Origin: Caenimonas koreensis DSM 17982
GTDB taxonomy: Bacteria; Pseudomonadota; Gammaproteobacteria; Burkholderiales; Burkholderiaceae_C
Length of the DNA: 64,000 nucleotides
Assembly: GCF_009646335.1 (NCBI RefSeq)
Contig: NZ_WJBU01000011.1
Coordinates: 62,001-126,000 of the forward strand
Direction: 5' to 3'
Position numbers and translations under genes: made by a program. Below are positions 1 to 9,410 of this stretch, in pieces; position 1 is the stretch's first letter; each line of letters opens with the position of its first letter. The notes under the pieces are model-generated. The model made no database searches. It saw only the letters and a program-made list of their open reading frames with translations, and had not been told where the DNA came from.

Positions 1-2
1 AA

Positions 3-581
3 CTCGTCGCCAAAAAAATGGGGCTCGCCCTTGAATGGAAGACAGTCGGCTTCGACGCCCTGCTGGCCGGCCTTGGCCAGGACCGCTGGGACATGGTGAT
101 CGCCTCCCACGGCATCACAGACGAGCGCGCGAAAGCGGTGACGTTCATGGCGCCGCACTATTGCTCAGGCGGCATGATCGTGTCCAAAGACGCAGCGATC
201 CGTACGGCAAAGAATCTGGCCGGCAAAACAGTGGCCGTGCAGACCGGTACGACTTACCTTGAGAACATCACCAAGCTCGGCACGGCGAAGGAAGTGAAGA
301 ACTTCCCGTCAGACGCCGACGCGCGTTCAGCGCTGGCCGCCGGGCGCGTCGATGCCTGGGTGACGGACCGCTTCACCGTGCTGGAGACGTTGAAGAAGAA
401 CCCCGGCCTGAAGCTGCAGTCGGGCGACCTGCTCTTTACCGAACGCATTGCCGCCGCTGCCGCCAAGGGCAACACGGGCCTGGCTGATGCATGGAACAAG
501 GCGCTGGCCGCGACCATGGCAGACGGCAGCTATGCGGCACTCTCGAAGAAGTACTTCGGCGAAGACGTGCGCTGCAAGTAA
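3..581 (+). CDS. Amino-acid ABC transporter substrate-binding protein, C-terminal part (5' end outside window)
   Basis: The reading frame is open from the left edge, so only the last 192 residues are present and the signal peptide is missing. The segment reads as a family 3 periplasmic solute-binding protein: WDMVIASHGITDERAK resembles the lobe-1 region before the hinge, and the second lobe carries GKTVAVQTGTT and a C-terminal KKYFGEDV. Such proteins capture polar amino acids in the periplasm and deliver them to a two-component permease. The permease gene follows after 9 nt, which supports the assignment. The substrate cannot be read from this fragment. An internal ATG at 18 is not a credible start because the family resemblance continues upstream of it. 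Confidence 0.85.
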   Translation, partial: LVAKKMGLALEWKTVGFDALLAGLGQDRWDMVIASHGITDERAKAVTFMAPHYCSGGMIVSKDAAIRTAKNLAGKTVAVQTGTTYLENITKLGTAKEVKNFPSDADARSALAAGRVDAWVTDRFTVLETLKKNPGLKLQSGDLLFTERIAAAAAKGNTGLADAWNKALAATMADGSYAALSKKYFGEDVRCK

Positions 582-590
582 CGCGGCGCA

Positions 591-1364
591 ATGCTCATCG
601 ACGTCTGGCCCGCTTCGTGGTCGCGCCTGGCGCGCAGCAACGCCACGCTGGCAGCAGGCGCCCTGCTACTCATCGCCTTCCTGTGGGCGCTGGGCAGCCT
701 GCTGGCTCTCGCGCCCGAGCCGATCGGCAGCAACGCGCAGCAATTTGCTGAAGGCGCCCGCACCACGCTGGGCCTGACGCTGGTCGCCGGCTCGATCGGC
801 CTGGTGCTGGGCCTGGCTGCAGCATTGGGGCGCACGTCGCGCGCCTGGGCGCTGCGCCGCATCGCATCGTTCTACATCTGGCTGATTCGCGGCACGCCGT
901 TGCTCGTGCAGATCCTGTTCGTGTACTTCGCGCTGCCCGTGCTCGTCCCCGGCCTGACCTTGCCCGACTTTGCTGCGGCAGTGGTCGCGCTGTCGCTGAA
1001 CGTCGGCGCGTACAACGCAGAAGTGATCCGCGGCGCGCTGCTGGCCGTGCCCCAGGGCCAGCGCGATGCCGCTCGCGCGCTAGGCCTCAAGCCGCCACAG
1101 GTGCTGTTCGGTGTGGTGCTGCCTCAGGCGTTTCGTGTGGCCTTGCCGGCCTTGGCAGGCAACGTGGTCGCGCTGCTGAAAGACTCGTCGCTCGCCTTTG
1201 CAATTGGTGTGGTTGAGCTGACCAACGTCGGCAACCGCGTGCAGGCCGTCACGTTCCAGCCCGTTGCGACGCTGGCGACCACGGCCTGCATCTACCTCAT
1301 CCTGACGACTCTTTTGACCCAGTTCTCAGCCGCGCTGGAGCATCGGATGGACCGGGCGCTATAA
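591..1364 (+). CDS. Amino-acid ABC transporter permease (HisM/GlnP type)
   Basis: This 257-residue inner-membrane protein has about five to six hydrophobic segments (near residues 18-40, 60-80, 92-115, 125-140, 185-205 and 225-245). It carries the EAA loop that docks the ATPase, seen as [20 protein letters not shown] near residues 143-162. It belongs to the polar amino-acid uptake permease family and should work with the solute-binding protein encoded just upstream. No ATPase gene follows; the next gene is ribosomal L31, so the ATPase must lie upstream of the window or be shared. The stop codon is embedded in the -10 element of the next gene. Confidence 0.88.
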   Translation: MLIDVWPASWSRLARSNATLAAGALLLIAFLWALGSLLALAPEPIGSNAQQFAEGARTTLGLTLVAGSIGLVLGLAAALGRTSRAWALRRIASFYIWLIRGTPLLVQILFVYFALPVLVPGLTLPDFAAAVVALSLNVGAYNAEVIRGALLAVPQGQRDAARALGLKPPQVLFGVVLPQAFRVALPALAGNVVALLKDSSLAFAIGVVELTNVGNRVQAVTFQPVATLATTACIYLILTTLLTQFSAALEHRMDRAL

Positions 1365-1365
1365 T
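1360..1365 (+). promoter_or_regulatory. Perfect -10 hexamer of the rpmE2 promoter
   Basis: TATAAT at 1360-1365 lies about 70 nt before the L31 start codon and overlaps the stop codon of the upstream permease. No good -35 hexamer is visible at the expected distance. It suggests L31 is transcribed separately from the transporter. Confidence 0.6.
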
Positions 1366-1434
1366 CGAGGGCTTTTGCGGAAAGTAGTCCAGATGTCCTG
1401 GCCCGGCTCCCGCACCGACCCGCAAGGAACAATC

Positions 1435-1725
1435 ATGAAAGATGGCATTCACCCGAACTACCGCGAAGTCCTGTTTATGGACCTCTCCAACGGTTTCAAG
1501 TTCGTCACGCGCTCGTGCGTGAACACCAAGGAAATGGGCACGACGGACGACGGCCGCGAACTGCCGCTGTTCAAGCTGGATACCTCCAGCGAGTCGCACC
1601 CCTTCTACACGGGCACCCAGAAGTCGATCAACGACATGGGCGGCCGGGTCGACAAGTTCTTCCGCAAGTTCGGCAAGCCGGGCGCCAAGGCTGAAGACGC
1701 CAAGGCCGAAGAAGCGACGAAGTAA
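1435..1725 (+). CDS. rpmE2: 50S ribosomal protein L31 type B
   Basis: L31 is a small protein of the large ribosomal subunit that bridges the two subunits. This 96-residue copy starts [16 protein letters not shown] and is the zinc-free (C-minus) paralogue: it has a single cysteine and lacks the CxxC pair of type A L31. The tail after residue 80 is rich in K, A and E. The ATG at 1435 is chosen over an in-frame start at 1375 because it has the Shine-Dalgarno sequence AAGGAAC just upstream and matches the conserved N-terminus of the family. A terminator hairpin follows the gene. Confidence 0.96.
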   Translation: MKDGIHPNYREVLFMDLSNGFKFVTRSCVNTKEMGTTDDGRELPLFKLDTSSESHPFYTGTQKSINDMGGRVDKFFRKFGKPGAKAEDAKAEEATK

Positions 1726-1746
1726 TTCGCACTGCGTCCCCTCCAG

Positions 1747-1777
1747 AGGGCAGCCCGGGCAACCGAGCTGCCCTTTT
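1747..1777 (+). terminator. Intrinsic terminator after rpmE2
   Basis: The arms GGGCAGC (1748-1754) and GCTGCCC (1767-1773) form a 7-bp GC-rich stem with a 12-nt loop, followed by TTTT. It lies 22 nt after the L31 stop codon. Confidence 0.75.
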
Positions 1778-1813
1778 GCTTTCAGGCACACTCCTTCCCG
1801 CATACGTGAACCT

Positions 1814-3493
1814 GTGAACCAGCCCACCCCCGCCATCGTTGCCCAGGACGCCGTACGCCGGCTGCCGCGCCTGGCGCTGCTGCTGTTTTGCCTGGCGTAC
1901 GTCCTGCCCGGCTTCATCGGCCGCGAACCGTGGAAGAACGCCGACATCGCGGCTTTCGGCCACATGGTTGAAATCGCGCAGGGCCATGCGTCGTGGCTCG
2001 CGCCAACGCTGCTGGGCCAGCCACCCGAGTTTGATGCGCTGCTGCCTTACTGGCTCGGCGCGGCTGCCATCCAGCTCGCGCCCTCCTTCATCAGCCCCGA
2101 CCTGGCGGTGCGCCTGGTCTTCCCGCTGCTGCTGGTGCTGACGCTGGTCTCCACCTGGTACGGCGTTTACTACCTCGCCCGCACGCTCCGTGCGCAACCC
2201 GTCCCGTTTGCCTTTGGCGGCGAGGCCAACCCGACCGACTACGCCCGCGCCATGGCCGACGGCGGCTTGCTCGCACTCATCGCTTGCCTCGGCCTGGGCC
2301 AGTTTTCCCACGAGACCACGCCGTCGCTCGCGCAAGTCGCCTTCGCGTCCCTGAGCTTTTTTGCCATGACGGCCATTCCCAGGCGGCCTGTTGTCGGCGG
2401 CGCTGCCCTCATAGCAGGTTTTGCCGGCATGGCGCTCAGCGGCGCCCCGGCAATGGCCCTGCTCTTCGGCCTGGGCGGCCTTGTGATCACCGTCATCGAC
2501 CGGGATGAAGAGGAGGTTGTCACCGTCTGGAAGCAACTGCCGATCTTTGCGGCGGCGATGTTCCTCGTGGCACTGCTGGCGCTGGCGTTCGATCTCTGGC
2601 ACTGGCGCATCTCCGACACCGGCCTGGCCCGCTGGCAGCCCTTTGGGCGCCTGCTGCTGTGGTTCACCTGGCCCGCCTGGCCGCTGGCCTTGTGGACGCT
2701 GTGGCGCTGGCGCCGCCAGCTGACGAACCGGCATGTGGCGCTGCCACTGTGGTTCACGCTTGTGGGCCTGGGCGCCACCTTGCTGACCCCCTCTTCCGAC
2801 CGTTCGCTGCTGCTCGCCCTGCCCGCCATGGCGGCGCTCGCCGCCTTTGCACTGCCGACGCTCAGCCGCAGCGTCTCAGCATTGATCGACTGGTTCACGC
2901 TCCTGTTCTTCACCGGCTGTGCCGTCGTGATCTGGGTGGTATGGATAGCCATGCAGACCGGTTACCCGCCACGCCCAGCCGCCAACGTCGCGCGGCTGGC
3001 ACCGGGCTTCGAGCCGAGCTTCTCGCTGATCGCCTTCGTGCTGGCGATTGCCGCCACGCTCGCGTGGGCCTGGCTCGTGAAGTGGCGCACGGGCCGGCAC
3101 CGTACGGCCATCTGGAAGAGCCTGGTGCTGCCTGCCGGCGGCGCTGCGCTGTGCTGGCTGCTGGTGATGACGCTCTGGCTGCCCGCGCTCAATTACGCAC
3201 GCGGCTACACACCGCTGGTGCGCGCCGTGCAGTCGCACATCGACCAGCCCGGCTGCGTGGAAATTTTCGGCCTGAGCCGCGCGCAAATCACCGCGTTCCA
3301 CTATCACGGCGGCATGGATCTGCGCTGGGCCAACGGTGACGCCAAGTGCCCGTGGCTGCTCGTGAACGACGAGATGCGCCCCGCATTGCCCATCACGGTC
3401 GATATCCGGCAGTGGACGCAGGTCGCGAAGATCCGCCGGCCGTCTGACGCCAACGAAGACGTCTTCCTGTTCCGCCGGTCGGCCCGCCCGTGA
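1814..3493 (+). CDS. ArnT-like glycosyltransferase (GT39 / PMT family integral membrane protein)
   Basis: This 559-residue protein is mostly membrane-embedded, with roughly ten hydrophobic segments and a soluble C-terminal domain from about residue 455. The N-terminal motif GREPWKNADIAAF is typical of ArnT and related family 39 enzymes, where the acidic residue in the first periplasmic loop is catalytic. Such enzymes move a sugar from a polyprenyl-phosphate carrier to an acceptor on the periplasmic face, for example lipid A. The donor and acceptor are unknown here; no arnBCADEF genes are nearby. It starts with GTG at 1814. Its stop overlaps the GTG start of the following MATE transporter by 4 nt (GTGA), so the two are translationally coupled. 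Confidence 0.75.
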   Translation: MNQPTPAIVAQDAVRRLPRLALLLFCLAYVLPGFIGREPWKNADIAAFGHMVEIAQGHASWLAPTLLGQPPEFDALLPYWLGAAAIQLAPSFISPDLAVRLVFPLLLVLTLVSTWYGVYYLARTLRAQPVPFAFGGEANPTDYARAMADGGLLALIACLGLGQFSHETTPSLAQVAFASLSFFAMTAIPRRPVVGGAALIAGFAGMALSGAPAMALLFGLGGLVITVIDRDEEEVVTVWKQLPIFAAAMFLVALLALAFDLWHWRISDTGLARWQPFGRLLLWFTWPAWPLALWTLWRWRRQLTNRHVALPLWFTLVGLGATLLTPSSDRSLLLALPAMAALAAFALPTLSRSVSALIDWFTLLFFTGCAVVIWVVWIAMQTGYPPRPAANVARLAPGFEPSFSLIAFVLAIAATLAWAWLVKWRTGRHRTAIWKSLVLPAGGAALCWLLVMTLWLPALNYARGYTPLVRAVQSHIDQPGCVEIFGLSRAQITAFHYHGGMDLRWANGDAKCPWLLVNDEMRPALPITVDIRQWTQVAKIRRPSDANEDVFLFRRSARP

Positions 3494-4836
3494 GCGAAGG
3501 CCGGACCATCGCCCGGCACGCAGGTACGGTGCTGGTTGGCCAGCTTGCCGTGATGGCGTTCGGCGTGACCGACACCATCGTGGCGGGCCGCTACTCCGAT
3601 CGGGCGCTCGCCGCGTTGTCGGTCGGCTCTGCGGTCTACATCACCTTCTTTGTAGCGATGATGAGCGTGCTGCAGGCGCTGCTGCCGGTGTGGGCCGAGT
3701 TGCATGGCGCCAGGCGCAACCATGAGCTCGGCCGCTCAGTGCGGCAGGCGCTGTATCTCGCGGCCATCGGCTCGGTGCTGGGTTGTACGGCCCTGGTCTT
3801 CCCCGGTCCGCTGATGCGCTGGACGCAGGTGCCAATTGCCGTGCAGCAGGATGTCGAGGAATACTTGATGGTCCTCGCGCTCGCCATGCCGCCCGCATTG
3901 CTCTTTCGCATGTACAGCACGCTGAACCAGAGCCTGGGCAAGCCGCAGCTCGTGACGTGGCTGCAGGCCCTGTCGCTCTTGCTCAAGGTCCCGCTCACGA
4001 TCTGGTTCGTCTTCGGCGGGCTGGGCGTGCCCGCGATGGGCGCCGTGGGCTGTGCGTGGGCAACTGTCGTCGTCACCTATGGCTTCCTCATCTGCTCGAT
4101 CTGGCTCGTTCGAACGCAGCCGCTCTACACACCGTATGCGATCTGGAAGCGCATCGAGCGGCCGCACTGGCCCACGATTGCAGAATTTGCGCGGCTCGGC
4201 GTGCCGAGCGGCCTTGCGGTGATGGTGGAGGTCACATCTTTCACGCTGATGGCGCTTTTCATTGCGCGGCAAGGCACCGTGGCGTCTGCCGCGCACCAGA
4301 TCGCCGCCAACATGGCCGCCGTGATGTTCATGGTGCCGCTGTCACTGGGCATTGCTACCAGCGCGCGCGTGAGCTTCTGGCTTGGCGCGAACGACGCGAA
4401 GAAGGCACGCGGTGCCGTGCGCACGGGGCTGCAGATGGGCCTGGGCATGGCCCTCTCACTCGCTGCGGTGCTGCTGCTCGCTCGTGGTGAGATTGCCGCG
4501 ATCTATTCGACCAACGCAGCCGTCGTGGCTTTGGCAACCACCTTGCTGGGCTGGCTCGCGCTGTATCACGTGGGCGACGCGACGCAGGGCGTTGTGGTGT
4601 TCCTGCTTCGAAGCTACAGGGTCACGATCGCGCCGCTCGTTGCCTATTGCGTGCTGCTGTGGGGCATGGGCCTGGCGGGTGGCTACGCACTCGCCTACAC
4701 GGGCTTCGGGTCGCTGGATGCGCAACACTCACCGGCGGCGTTCTGGATGGCCGCCGCCATCGCGCTCTGGGTGCTGGGCACCATCTTGTCGTTCATGCTG
4801 TGGCGCGCCGTGCGTGCTGGCCGCCACGCGCGCTGA
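3490..4836 (+). CDS. MATE family efflux transporter (MOP superfamily)
   Basis: The 448-residue product has about twelve hydrophobic segments and MATE-family features such as AVMAFGVTDTIVAGRYSD near the N-terminus and a duplicated two-bundle layout. MATE proteins export cationic drugs or other compounds using a sodium or proton gradient; the wider superfamily also includes lipid-linked sugar flippases. The GTG start overlaps the stop of the membrane glycosyltransferase gene, which hints at a linked role, perhaps moving a glycolipid rather than a drug, but that is inference. It converges on ppk2, whose stop lies 4 nt downstream. Confidence 0.85.
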   Translation: MSEGRTIARHAGTVLVGQLAVMAFGVTDTIVAGRYSDRALAALSVGSAVYITFFVAMMSVLQALLPVWAELHGARRNHELGRSVRQALYLAAIGSVLGCTALVFPGPLMRWTQVPIAVQQDVEEYLMVLALAMPPALLFRMYSTLNQSLGKPQLVTWLQALSLLLKVPLTIWFVFGGLGVPAMGAVGCAWATVVVTYGFLICSIWLVRTQPLYTPYAIWKRIERPHWPTIAEFARLGVPSGLAVMVEVTSFTLMALFIARQGTVASAAHQIAANMAAVMFMVPLSLGIATSARVSFWLGANDAKKARGAVRTGLQMGLGMALSLAAVLLLARGEIAAIYSTNAAVVALATTLLGWLALYHVGDATQGVVVFLLRSYRVTIAPLVAYCVLLWGMGLAGGYALAYTGFGSLDAQHSPAAFWMAAAIALWVLGTILSFMLWRAVRAGRHAR

Positions 4837-4840
4837 CGGC

Positions 4841-5746
4841 TCAATACTTCTCGGGCACAAAAAACTCCGGCGGCACCGGCCTGCGCGTGTAGTCCTTGTT
4901 GCGAACGCGTGCAGGCAACTCCACTGGCGCGTGCGGAACCTCCGCGTACGGCATCAGCGAAAGCAGGTGGTCAATGCAGTTCAGGCGCGCTGCCTTCTTG
5001 TCGTCCGCCTGCACCACCCACCACCTCGCTTCGGGGATATGCGTGCGCTCGAGCATCACTTCCTTGGCACGTGTGTACGCCTCCCAGCGGCGGCGCGACT
5101 CCAGGTCCATCGGGCTGAGCTTCCACTGCTTGAGCGGATCGCGAATGCGGCTCAAAAACCGCAAGTGCTGCTCTTCGTCGGAGATCGAGAACCAGTACTT
5201 CACGAGCTGGATGCCCGAGCGCACAAGCATCTTTTCGAACTCGGGCACCGTGCGGAAGAACTCCTCGTACTGCTCGTCGCTGCAAAAACCCATCACGCGT
5301 TCAACGCCGGCGCGGTTGTACCAGCTGCGGTCGAACAGCACGATCTCGCCTGCCGCAGGCAGGTGCTGCACATAACGCTGAAAGTACCACTGCGTGCGTT
5401 CGCGATCGTTCGGTGCAGGCAAGGCTGCCACGCGGCAGACGCGCGGATTGAGCCGCTGCGTGATGCGCTTGATGACGCCGCCCTTGCCTGCCGCATCGCG
5501 CCCTTCAAACAGGATCACCACCTTGTGGCCGGTGGCGACCACCCAGTCCTGCAAGTTCACCAGCTCCCCTTGCAGGCGCAGCAGTTGCGCGAAGTAGCCG
5601 CGCCGCGCAAGCCGCTCATCGGCTGAGAGCTCGATCTCGGCGCCCGTGCTGTCGAACGGCCGGTCTTCCTGTTCCAGCTCCAGTTCCTCGTCGTAACTGT
5701 CGAGCGCTTCCAGCTGCAATCGGCGTTCCATCTCCTTCTTCTTCAT
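4841..5746 (-). CDS. ppk2: Polyphosphate kinase 2 family protein
   Basis: PPK2 enzymes move phosphate between polyphosphate and nucleoside di- or monophosphates in the cytoplasm. This 301-residue, single-domain protein has the Walker A motif GRDAAGKGG (residues 82-90), a Walker B/lid region FDRSWYNRAGVERVMG, and an acidic N-terminal extension. The size and single domain fit the short classes of the family, but the nucleotide preference cannot be told by eye. Its ATG overlaps the phoR stop by 4 nt, so it is the last gene of the pst-pho operon. That makes it likely to be induced with phosphate starvation. Confidence 0.93.
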   Translation of the reverse strand: MKKKEMERRLQLEALDSYDEELELEQEDRPFDSTGAEIELSADERLARRGYFAQLLRLQGELVNLQDWVVATGHKVVILFEGRDAAGKGGVIKRITQRLNPRVCRVAALPAPNDRERTQWYFQRYVQHLPAAGEIVLFDRSWYNRAGVERVMGFCSDEQYEEFFRTVPEFEKMLVRSGIQLVKYWFSISDEEQHLRFLSRIRDPLKQWKLSPMDLESRRRWEAYTRAKEVMLERTHIPEARWWVVQADDKKAARLNCIDHLLSLMPYAEVPHAPVELPARVRNKDYTRRPVPPEFFVPEKY

Positions 5747-7128
5747 TCGCTGGACTCCTTCTCTACGCGGCCTGCCTCCATGGGCCGCACCGCCGCCAAT
5801 GCAGCGGTGCGTGATTCAACCGTTGCAGGCCGCAGCCGCACCGCCGGAAACACAATCGTGAAAGCCGAGCCAGTGCCCACAACGCTGTCGATGTGCAGTT
5901 CCGCGCCGTGCCGCTGCACCACGTGCTTGACGATGGCCAGACCCAGGCCTGTGCCTCCCGTCTCGCGCGAACGGCTGCGGTCCACACGGTAGAAGCGTTC
6001 CGTCAGGCGCGGCAAATGCTGGGGCGCGATGCCGGGGCCGGTATCACGCACGCAAAACTCGATGCGGTTGTCCGGTAGCACAGTCCATTCCACGTTGATT
6101 GCACCGCCGGCAGGTGTGTAGCGCACGGCATTGCTCACCAGGTTCGTCAGCGCGCTCAACAGCTCGCTGACAGAGCCCGCAATCTCGAACGGTGGCGCAG
6201 TGCCGAAGTGCAGCTGCTGCGCCTTGCCCAGCACATCAGAAAGCGCGCGCCCCTCCTGCTCGCACTGCGCGGCCAGCAGCGCCAGGGGCGTCCATTCGGC
6301 ACCGCCCGGCAAGGGGCTGCCTTCAAGCCGGGACAGCGTGAGCAAGTCGCTCACCAGTGTCTGCATGCGATGCGCCTGCTGCGCCATCAAGGCGAGGTAG
6401 CGCGACTGCTCGTCGGCCGATAGCGGCAGGCTCTGCAGCGTTTCGACAAAGCCCGTGAGCACGGTGAGCGGCGTGCGGATCTCGTGTGAGACGTTTGCCA
6501 CAAAGTCGCGGCGCATGACTTCCGCCTGCTCGACACCCGTAATGTCGCGTGTGAGCAGGAGCTTGCGCCCTTCGCCATACGGGTGCAGATGCACCGCCAC
6601 CTTCATCGGCCGGCCCGGCGTGCTGTTGCGCGACTCGATGACGACATCCTGCTTGTAGTCTTTCATCGCGTAGTACGCCGCGAAGTCGGGGTCACGCACC
6701 AGGTTGCCGATCAACTGCATCAGGTCGCGCTGGGGATCGATGCTCAAGTGATGGGCCGCCGTCTGGTTGCACCACTCAATATGGCCCGTGGCGTCCAGCA
6801 GCACAACGCCATTGGGCGATGCCTGGATCGCGGCGAGGAAGTCTTGCAGCCGGCGTACCGACTCACCAAGCTGCTGGTCACGGGTGCGCAGCTGGCGCCG
6901 CGTGCGGTCCACAACCTCGCCCCACAAGCCGCTCATCTCCGGCGCGGCCGGTGCAGATGCTGCACGAAGCCAGCCCAGGACGCGGACACCGCGCCACAGG
7001 TCAATGGCAAACCAGAACATGCTGCCGAGCACGACGCCTGCAAGCGCGCCGTCCTTGCCCGCTATCCACGTGCCGACGCCCGCTCCTGTCGCCAGACAAA
7101 TGAGGAAGCTAGTGATTCGCCAGAGCAT
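5743..7128 (-). CDS. phoR: Phosphate regulon sensor histidine kinase
   Basis: PhoR phosphorylates PhoB when the Pst transporter and PhoU signal low phosphate. The 461-residue protein has two N-terminal transmembrane helices (about residues 3-22 and 27-45) with almost no periplasmic loop, a PAS domain (about 95-195), the phosphoacceptor helix FVANVSHEIRTPLTVL with His215, and an ATPase domain with NLVSNAVRYTP, DTGPGIA and GTGLGLAIV. The tiny periplasmic loop is typical of PhoR, which senses through PstSCAB-PhoU rather than directly. It lies 60 nt downstream of phoB and overlaps ppk2. Confidence 0.96.
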   Translation of the reverse strand: MLWRITSFLICLATGAGVGTWIAGKDGALAGVVLGSMFWFAIDLWRGVRVLGWLRAASAPAAPEMSGLWGEVVDRTRRQLRTRDQQLGESVRRLQDFLAAIQASPNGVVLLDATGHIEWCNQTAAHHLSIDPQRDLMQLIGNLVRDPDFAAYYAMKDYKQDVVIESRNSTPGRPMKVAVHLHPYGEGRKLLLTRDITGVEQAEVMRRDFVANVSHEIRTPLTVLTGFVETLQSLPLSADEQSRYLALMAQQAHRMQTLVSDLLTLSRLEGSPLPGGAEWTPLALLAAQCEQEGRALSDVLGKAQQLHFGTAPPFEIAGSVSELLSALTNLVSNAVRYTPAGGAINVEWTVLPDNRIEFCVRDTGPGIAPQHLPRLTERFYRVDRSRSRETGGTGLGLAIVKHVVQRHGAELHIDSVVGTGSAFTIVFPAVRLRPATVESRTAALAAVRPMEAGRVEKESSE

Positions 7129-7188
7129 GGAAGCGATTGTGCGTTGGACACCGCGGGCCGGCTGGCCTGGGCCGTGTCTTCAGGCTTG

Positions 7189-7893
7189 TCAGGCCGCTGC
7201 CTTGGCCTGCGCCGACAGCCGGTAGCCGGCGCCGCGCACGGTTTCGATCAGCCCGCCTGCTGCCGGCCCCAGCGATTCGCGCAGCCGCTTGACGTGGACA
7301 TCCACCGTGCGCTCTTCGATGAACACGTGGTCGCCCCACACTTTGTCGAGCAGCTGCGAGCGGCTATGAACCCGCTCAGGATGCTTCATCAGGTAGTGCA
7401 GCAGCTTGAACTCGGTGGGCCCGACCTTGACGGGCTTGTCCTGCCAGTTCACGCGGTGCGTTGCTGCGTCGAGCACCAGGCCGCTGATCGACACCACATC
7501 GCTCGCCTGCTCCGGCGCACGGCGGCGAAGTACAGCGCGAATGCGCGCCAGCAGCTCCTGCGTGGAGAAAGGCTTGGTGATGTAGTCGTCAGCGCCTGCG
7601 TCGAGGCCGGCGATCTTGTCGGGCTCGTCACCGCGTGCGGTGAGCATGAGAATCGGCACGAGCTTCGTGCGCGAGTCGGCGCGCCACTTGCGCGACAAGG
7701 CCAGGCCCGTCTGGCCAGGCAGCATCCAGTCGAGCAGGATCGCATCGGGTAGCGTGGCATCGATCTCGCGCTGGGCAGCTTCCCCGTCTTCGGCCCACAC
7801 GGGCTGGAAGCCGTTGTGGCGCAGGTTGACAGCAATCAGCTCGGCGATTGATGGCTCGTCTTCGACAATCAGGATGCGGGGCTGGTTCTTCAT
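7189..7893 (-). CDS. phoB: Phosphate regulon response regulator
   Basis: This 234-residue OmpR-family response regulator has a receiver domain (residues 1-120) with phosphoacceptor Asp55 in ILLDWMLPG, the acidic pair at EDE, and the conserved Lys in ITKPFS. A winged-helix DNA-binding domain follows (about 130-230) with RVHSRSQLLDKVWG and EERTVDVHVKRLR. Phosphorylated PhoB binds tandem TGTCA-type heptamers, which are visible at three sites in this window. It begins 6 nt after phoU. Confidence 0.97.
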   Translation of the reverse strand: MKNQPRILIVEDEPSIAELIAVNLRHNGFQPVWAEDGEAAQREIDATLPDAILLDWMLPGQTGLALSRKWRADSRTKLVPILMLTARGDEPDKIAGLDAGADDYITKPFSTQELLARIRAVLRRRAPEQASDVVSISGLVLDAATHRVNWQDKPVKVGPTEFKLLHYLMKHPERVHSRSQLLDKVWGDHVFIEERTVDVHVKRLRESLGPAAGGLIETVRGAGYRLSAQAKAAA

Positions 7894-7899
7894 CGATGC

Positions 7900-8604
7900 T
7901 TACCTCACGGCAGACTCGATGTTTTCCATCGACGTGTGGCGAACGTCAGCGCCCTTGACCACGTAGATGATGAACTCGGCAATGTTCTTGGCGTGGTCCC
8001 CAACGCGTTCAATCGCCTTGGCCAGGAACAGCAAGTCGAGGCTCGCCGAAATCGTGCGCGGGTCTTCCATCATGTAAGTGATGAGCTTGCGAACGAAGCC
8101 GTCGAACTCCTTGTCGATCAGGTCGTCTTCCTTCAGGATCGCCACGGCAGTTGTGGTGTCCAGGCGCGCAAACGCGTCGAGCGCCTTGCGCAGCAGGGCC
8201 GACGCGAGGTCGGCAGCGACACGCAGCTCTGAAGCAGGCAAAGCACGCATGCTGCCGCTCTTTTCGATGATCGACTGCACCATGCGCGCGATCTTTTCTG
8301 CCTCGTCGCCCACGCGTTCGAGATTGGCCGTGGTTTTCGAGATGGCCATCAGCAGGCGCAAGTCGCCCGCTGTGGGCTGGCGGCGCGCGATGATCGACGC
8401 GATCTCGCGGTCGATCTCGATCTCCATGCCGTTGACCTGGCTCTCGACATCGATCACGCGCGCGGCCGCGTCACTGTCGAAATGCGACATCGCATAAATC
8501 GCGTTGCGGATCTGCGATTCAACAAGGCCGCCCAACTCCATCACGCGGGATGAAACGCCATTGAGTTCGGCATCGAACTGTGTGGACAAGTGCTTTTCAG
8601 GCAT
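7900..8604 (-). CDS. phoU: Phosphate signalling protein PhoU
   Basis: PhoU couples the PstSCAB transporter to PhoR and turns the Pho response off when phosphate is plentiful. The 235-residue protein is all-helical with two PhoU repeats; the motifs VGDEAEKIARM and the second-repeat VGDHAKNIAEF carry the E/DxxxD metal-binding pattern. I place the start at the ATG of MPEKHLSTQF (8604); the frame is open further upstream but that part overlaps pstB and has no PhoU-like sequence. Gene order pstB-phoU-phoB-phoR is compact, with gaps of 16 and 6 nt on either side of phoU. Confidence 0.96.
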   Translation of the reverse strand: MPEKHLSTQFDAELNGVSSRVMELGGLVESQIRNAIYAMSHFDSDAAARVIDVESQVNGMEIEIDREIASIIARRQPTAGDLRLLMAISKTTANLERVGDEAEKIARMVQSIIEKSGSMRALPASELRVAADLASALLRKALDAFARLDTTTAVAILKEDDLIDKEFDGFVRKLITYMMEDPRTISASLDLLFLAKAIERVGDHAKNIAEFIIYVVKGADVRHTSMENIESAVR

Positions 8605-8620
8605 CACGTATTCCTCGCCT

Positions 8621-9403
8621 TCAGCCGAAACGGCCAGTGATGTAGTCTTCCGTTTCGCGCCGCTTGGGCTTGAAGAAGATCTGCTCGGTCTCGCCGACCT
8701 CAACGAGGTCGCCCAGGTACATGTAAGCCGTGTAGTCGCTGCAGCGCGCGGCCTGCTGCATGTTGTGCGTGACGATCACGACGGTGTAGTCAGCCTTCAG
8801 CTCGGCGATCAGCTCTTCGATCTTGGCGGTGGAGATCGGGTCGAGCGCGGAGCACGGCTCGTCGAGCAACAAAATCTCCGGCTTGATCGCAATGCCGCGC
8901 GCAATACACAAGCGCTGCTGCTGCCCGCCCGACAGGCCTGCACCGCTTTGCTGCAGCTTGTCTTTGACTTCGCCCCACAGCGCCGCTTTGCGCAGTGCCC
9001 ACTCCACACGCTCGTCCATATCGACCGAGCCCAGGTCTTCAAACAGGCGCACACCAAAGGCGATGTTGTCGTAGATCGACATCGGGAAAGGCGTCGGCTT
9101 CTGGAAGACCATGCCAATCTTGGCGCGGATCAGCGCGACGTCCTTCTTCGAGGTGAGCAGGTTCTCGCCGTCGAGAATGATCTGCCCTTCAGCGCGCTGC
9201 TCCGGGTAGAGCTCGAACATGCGGTTGAAGGTGCGCAGCAGCGTGGACTTGCCGCAGCCCGATGGGCCGATGAAAGCCGTGACCTTGTTTTCGGGAATCT
9301 CGAGGTTGATACCCTTGAGCGCGTGGAATTTTCCGTAGAAGAAGTTCAGGTCCTTCACGGAGATCTTCGAGGCACTTGCTTGTGGCAATGTCATCGTGTT
9401 CAT
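8621..9403 (-). CDS. pstB: Phosphate ABC transporter ATP-binding protein
   Basis: PstB is the cytoplasmic ATPase of the high-affinity phosphate importer. The 260-residue protein has Walker [10 protein letters not shown] (about residues 47-55), the PstB-typical Q-loop [17 protein letters not shown], the signature [13 protein letters not shown], Walker [13 protein letters not shown] and the switch HN in [10 protein letters not shown]. Its start lies 7 nt after the pstA stop. Confidence 0.97.
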   Translation of the reverse strand: MNTMTLPQASASKISVKDLNFFYGKFHALKGINLEIPENKVTAFIGPSGCGKSTLLRTFNRMFELYPEQRAEGQIILDGENLLTSKKDVALIRAKIGMVFQKPTPFPMSIYDNIAFGVRLFEDLGSVDMDERVEWALRKAALWGEVKDKLQQSGAGLSGGQQQRLCIARGIAIKPEILLLDEPCSALDPISTAKIEELIAELKADYTVVIVTHNMQQAARCSDYTAYMYLGDLVEVGETEQIFFKPKRRETEDYITGRFG

Positions 9404-9410
9404 GTGGTTC

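Noticed and set aside
4382..5626. A 414-residue plus-strand frame across the MATE end and opposite ppk2
   Set aside because: It is out of frame with MATE and antisense to ppk2; low-complexity Arg/Ala/Ser composition shows it is a shadow.
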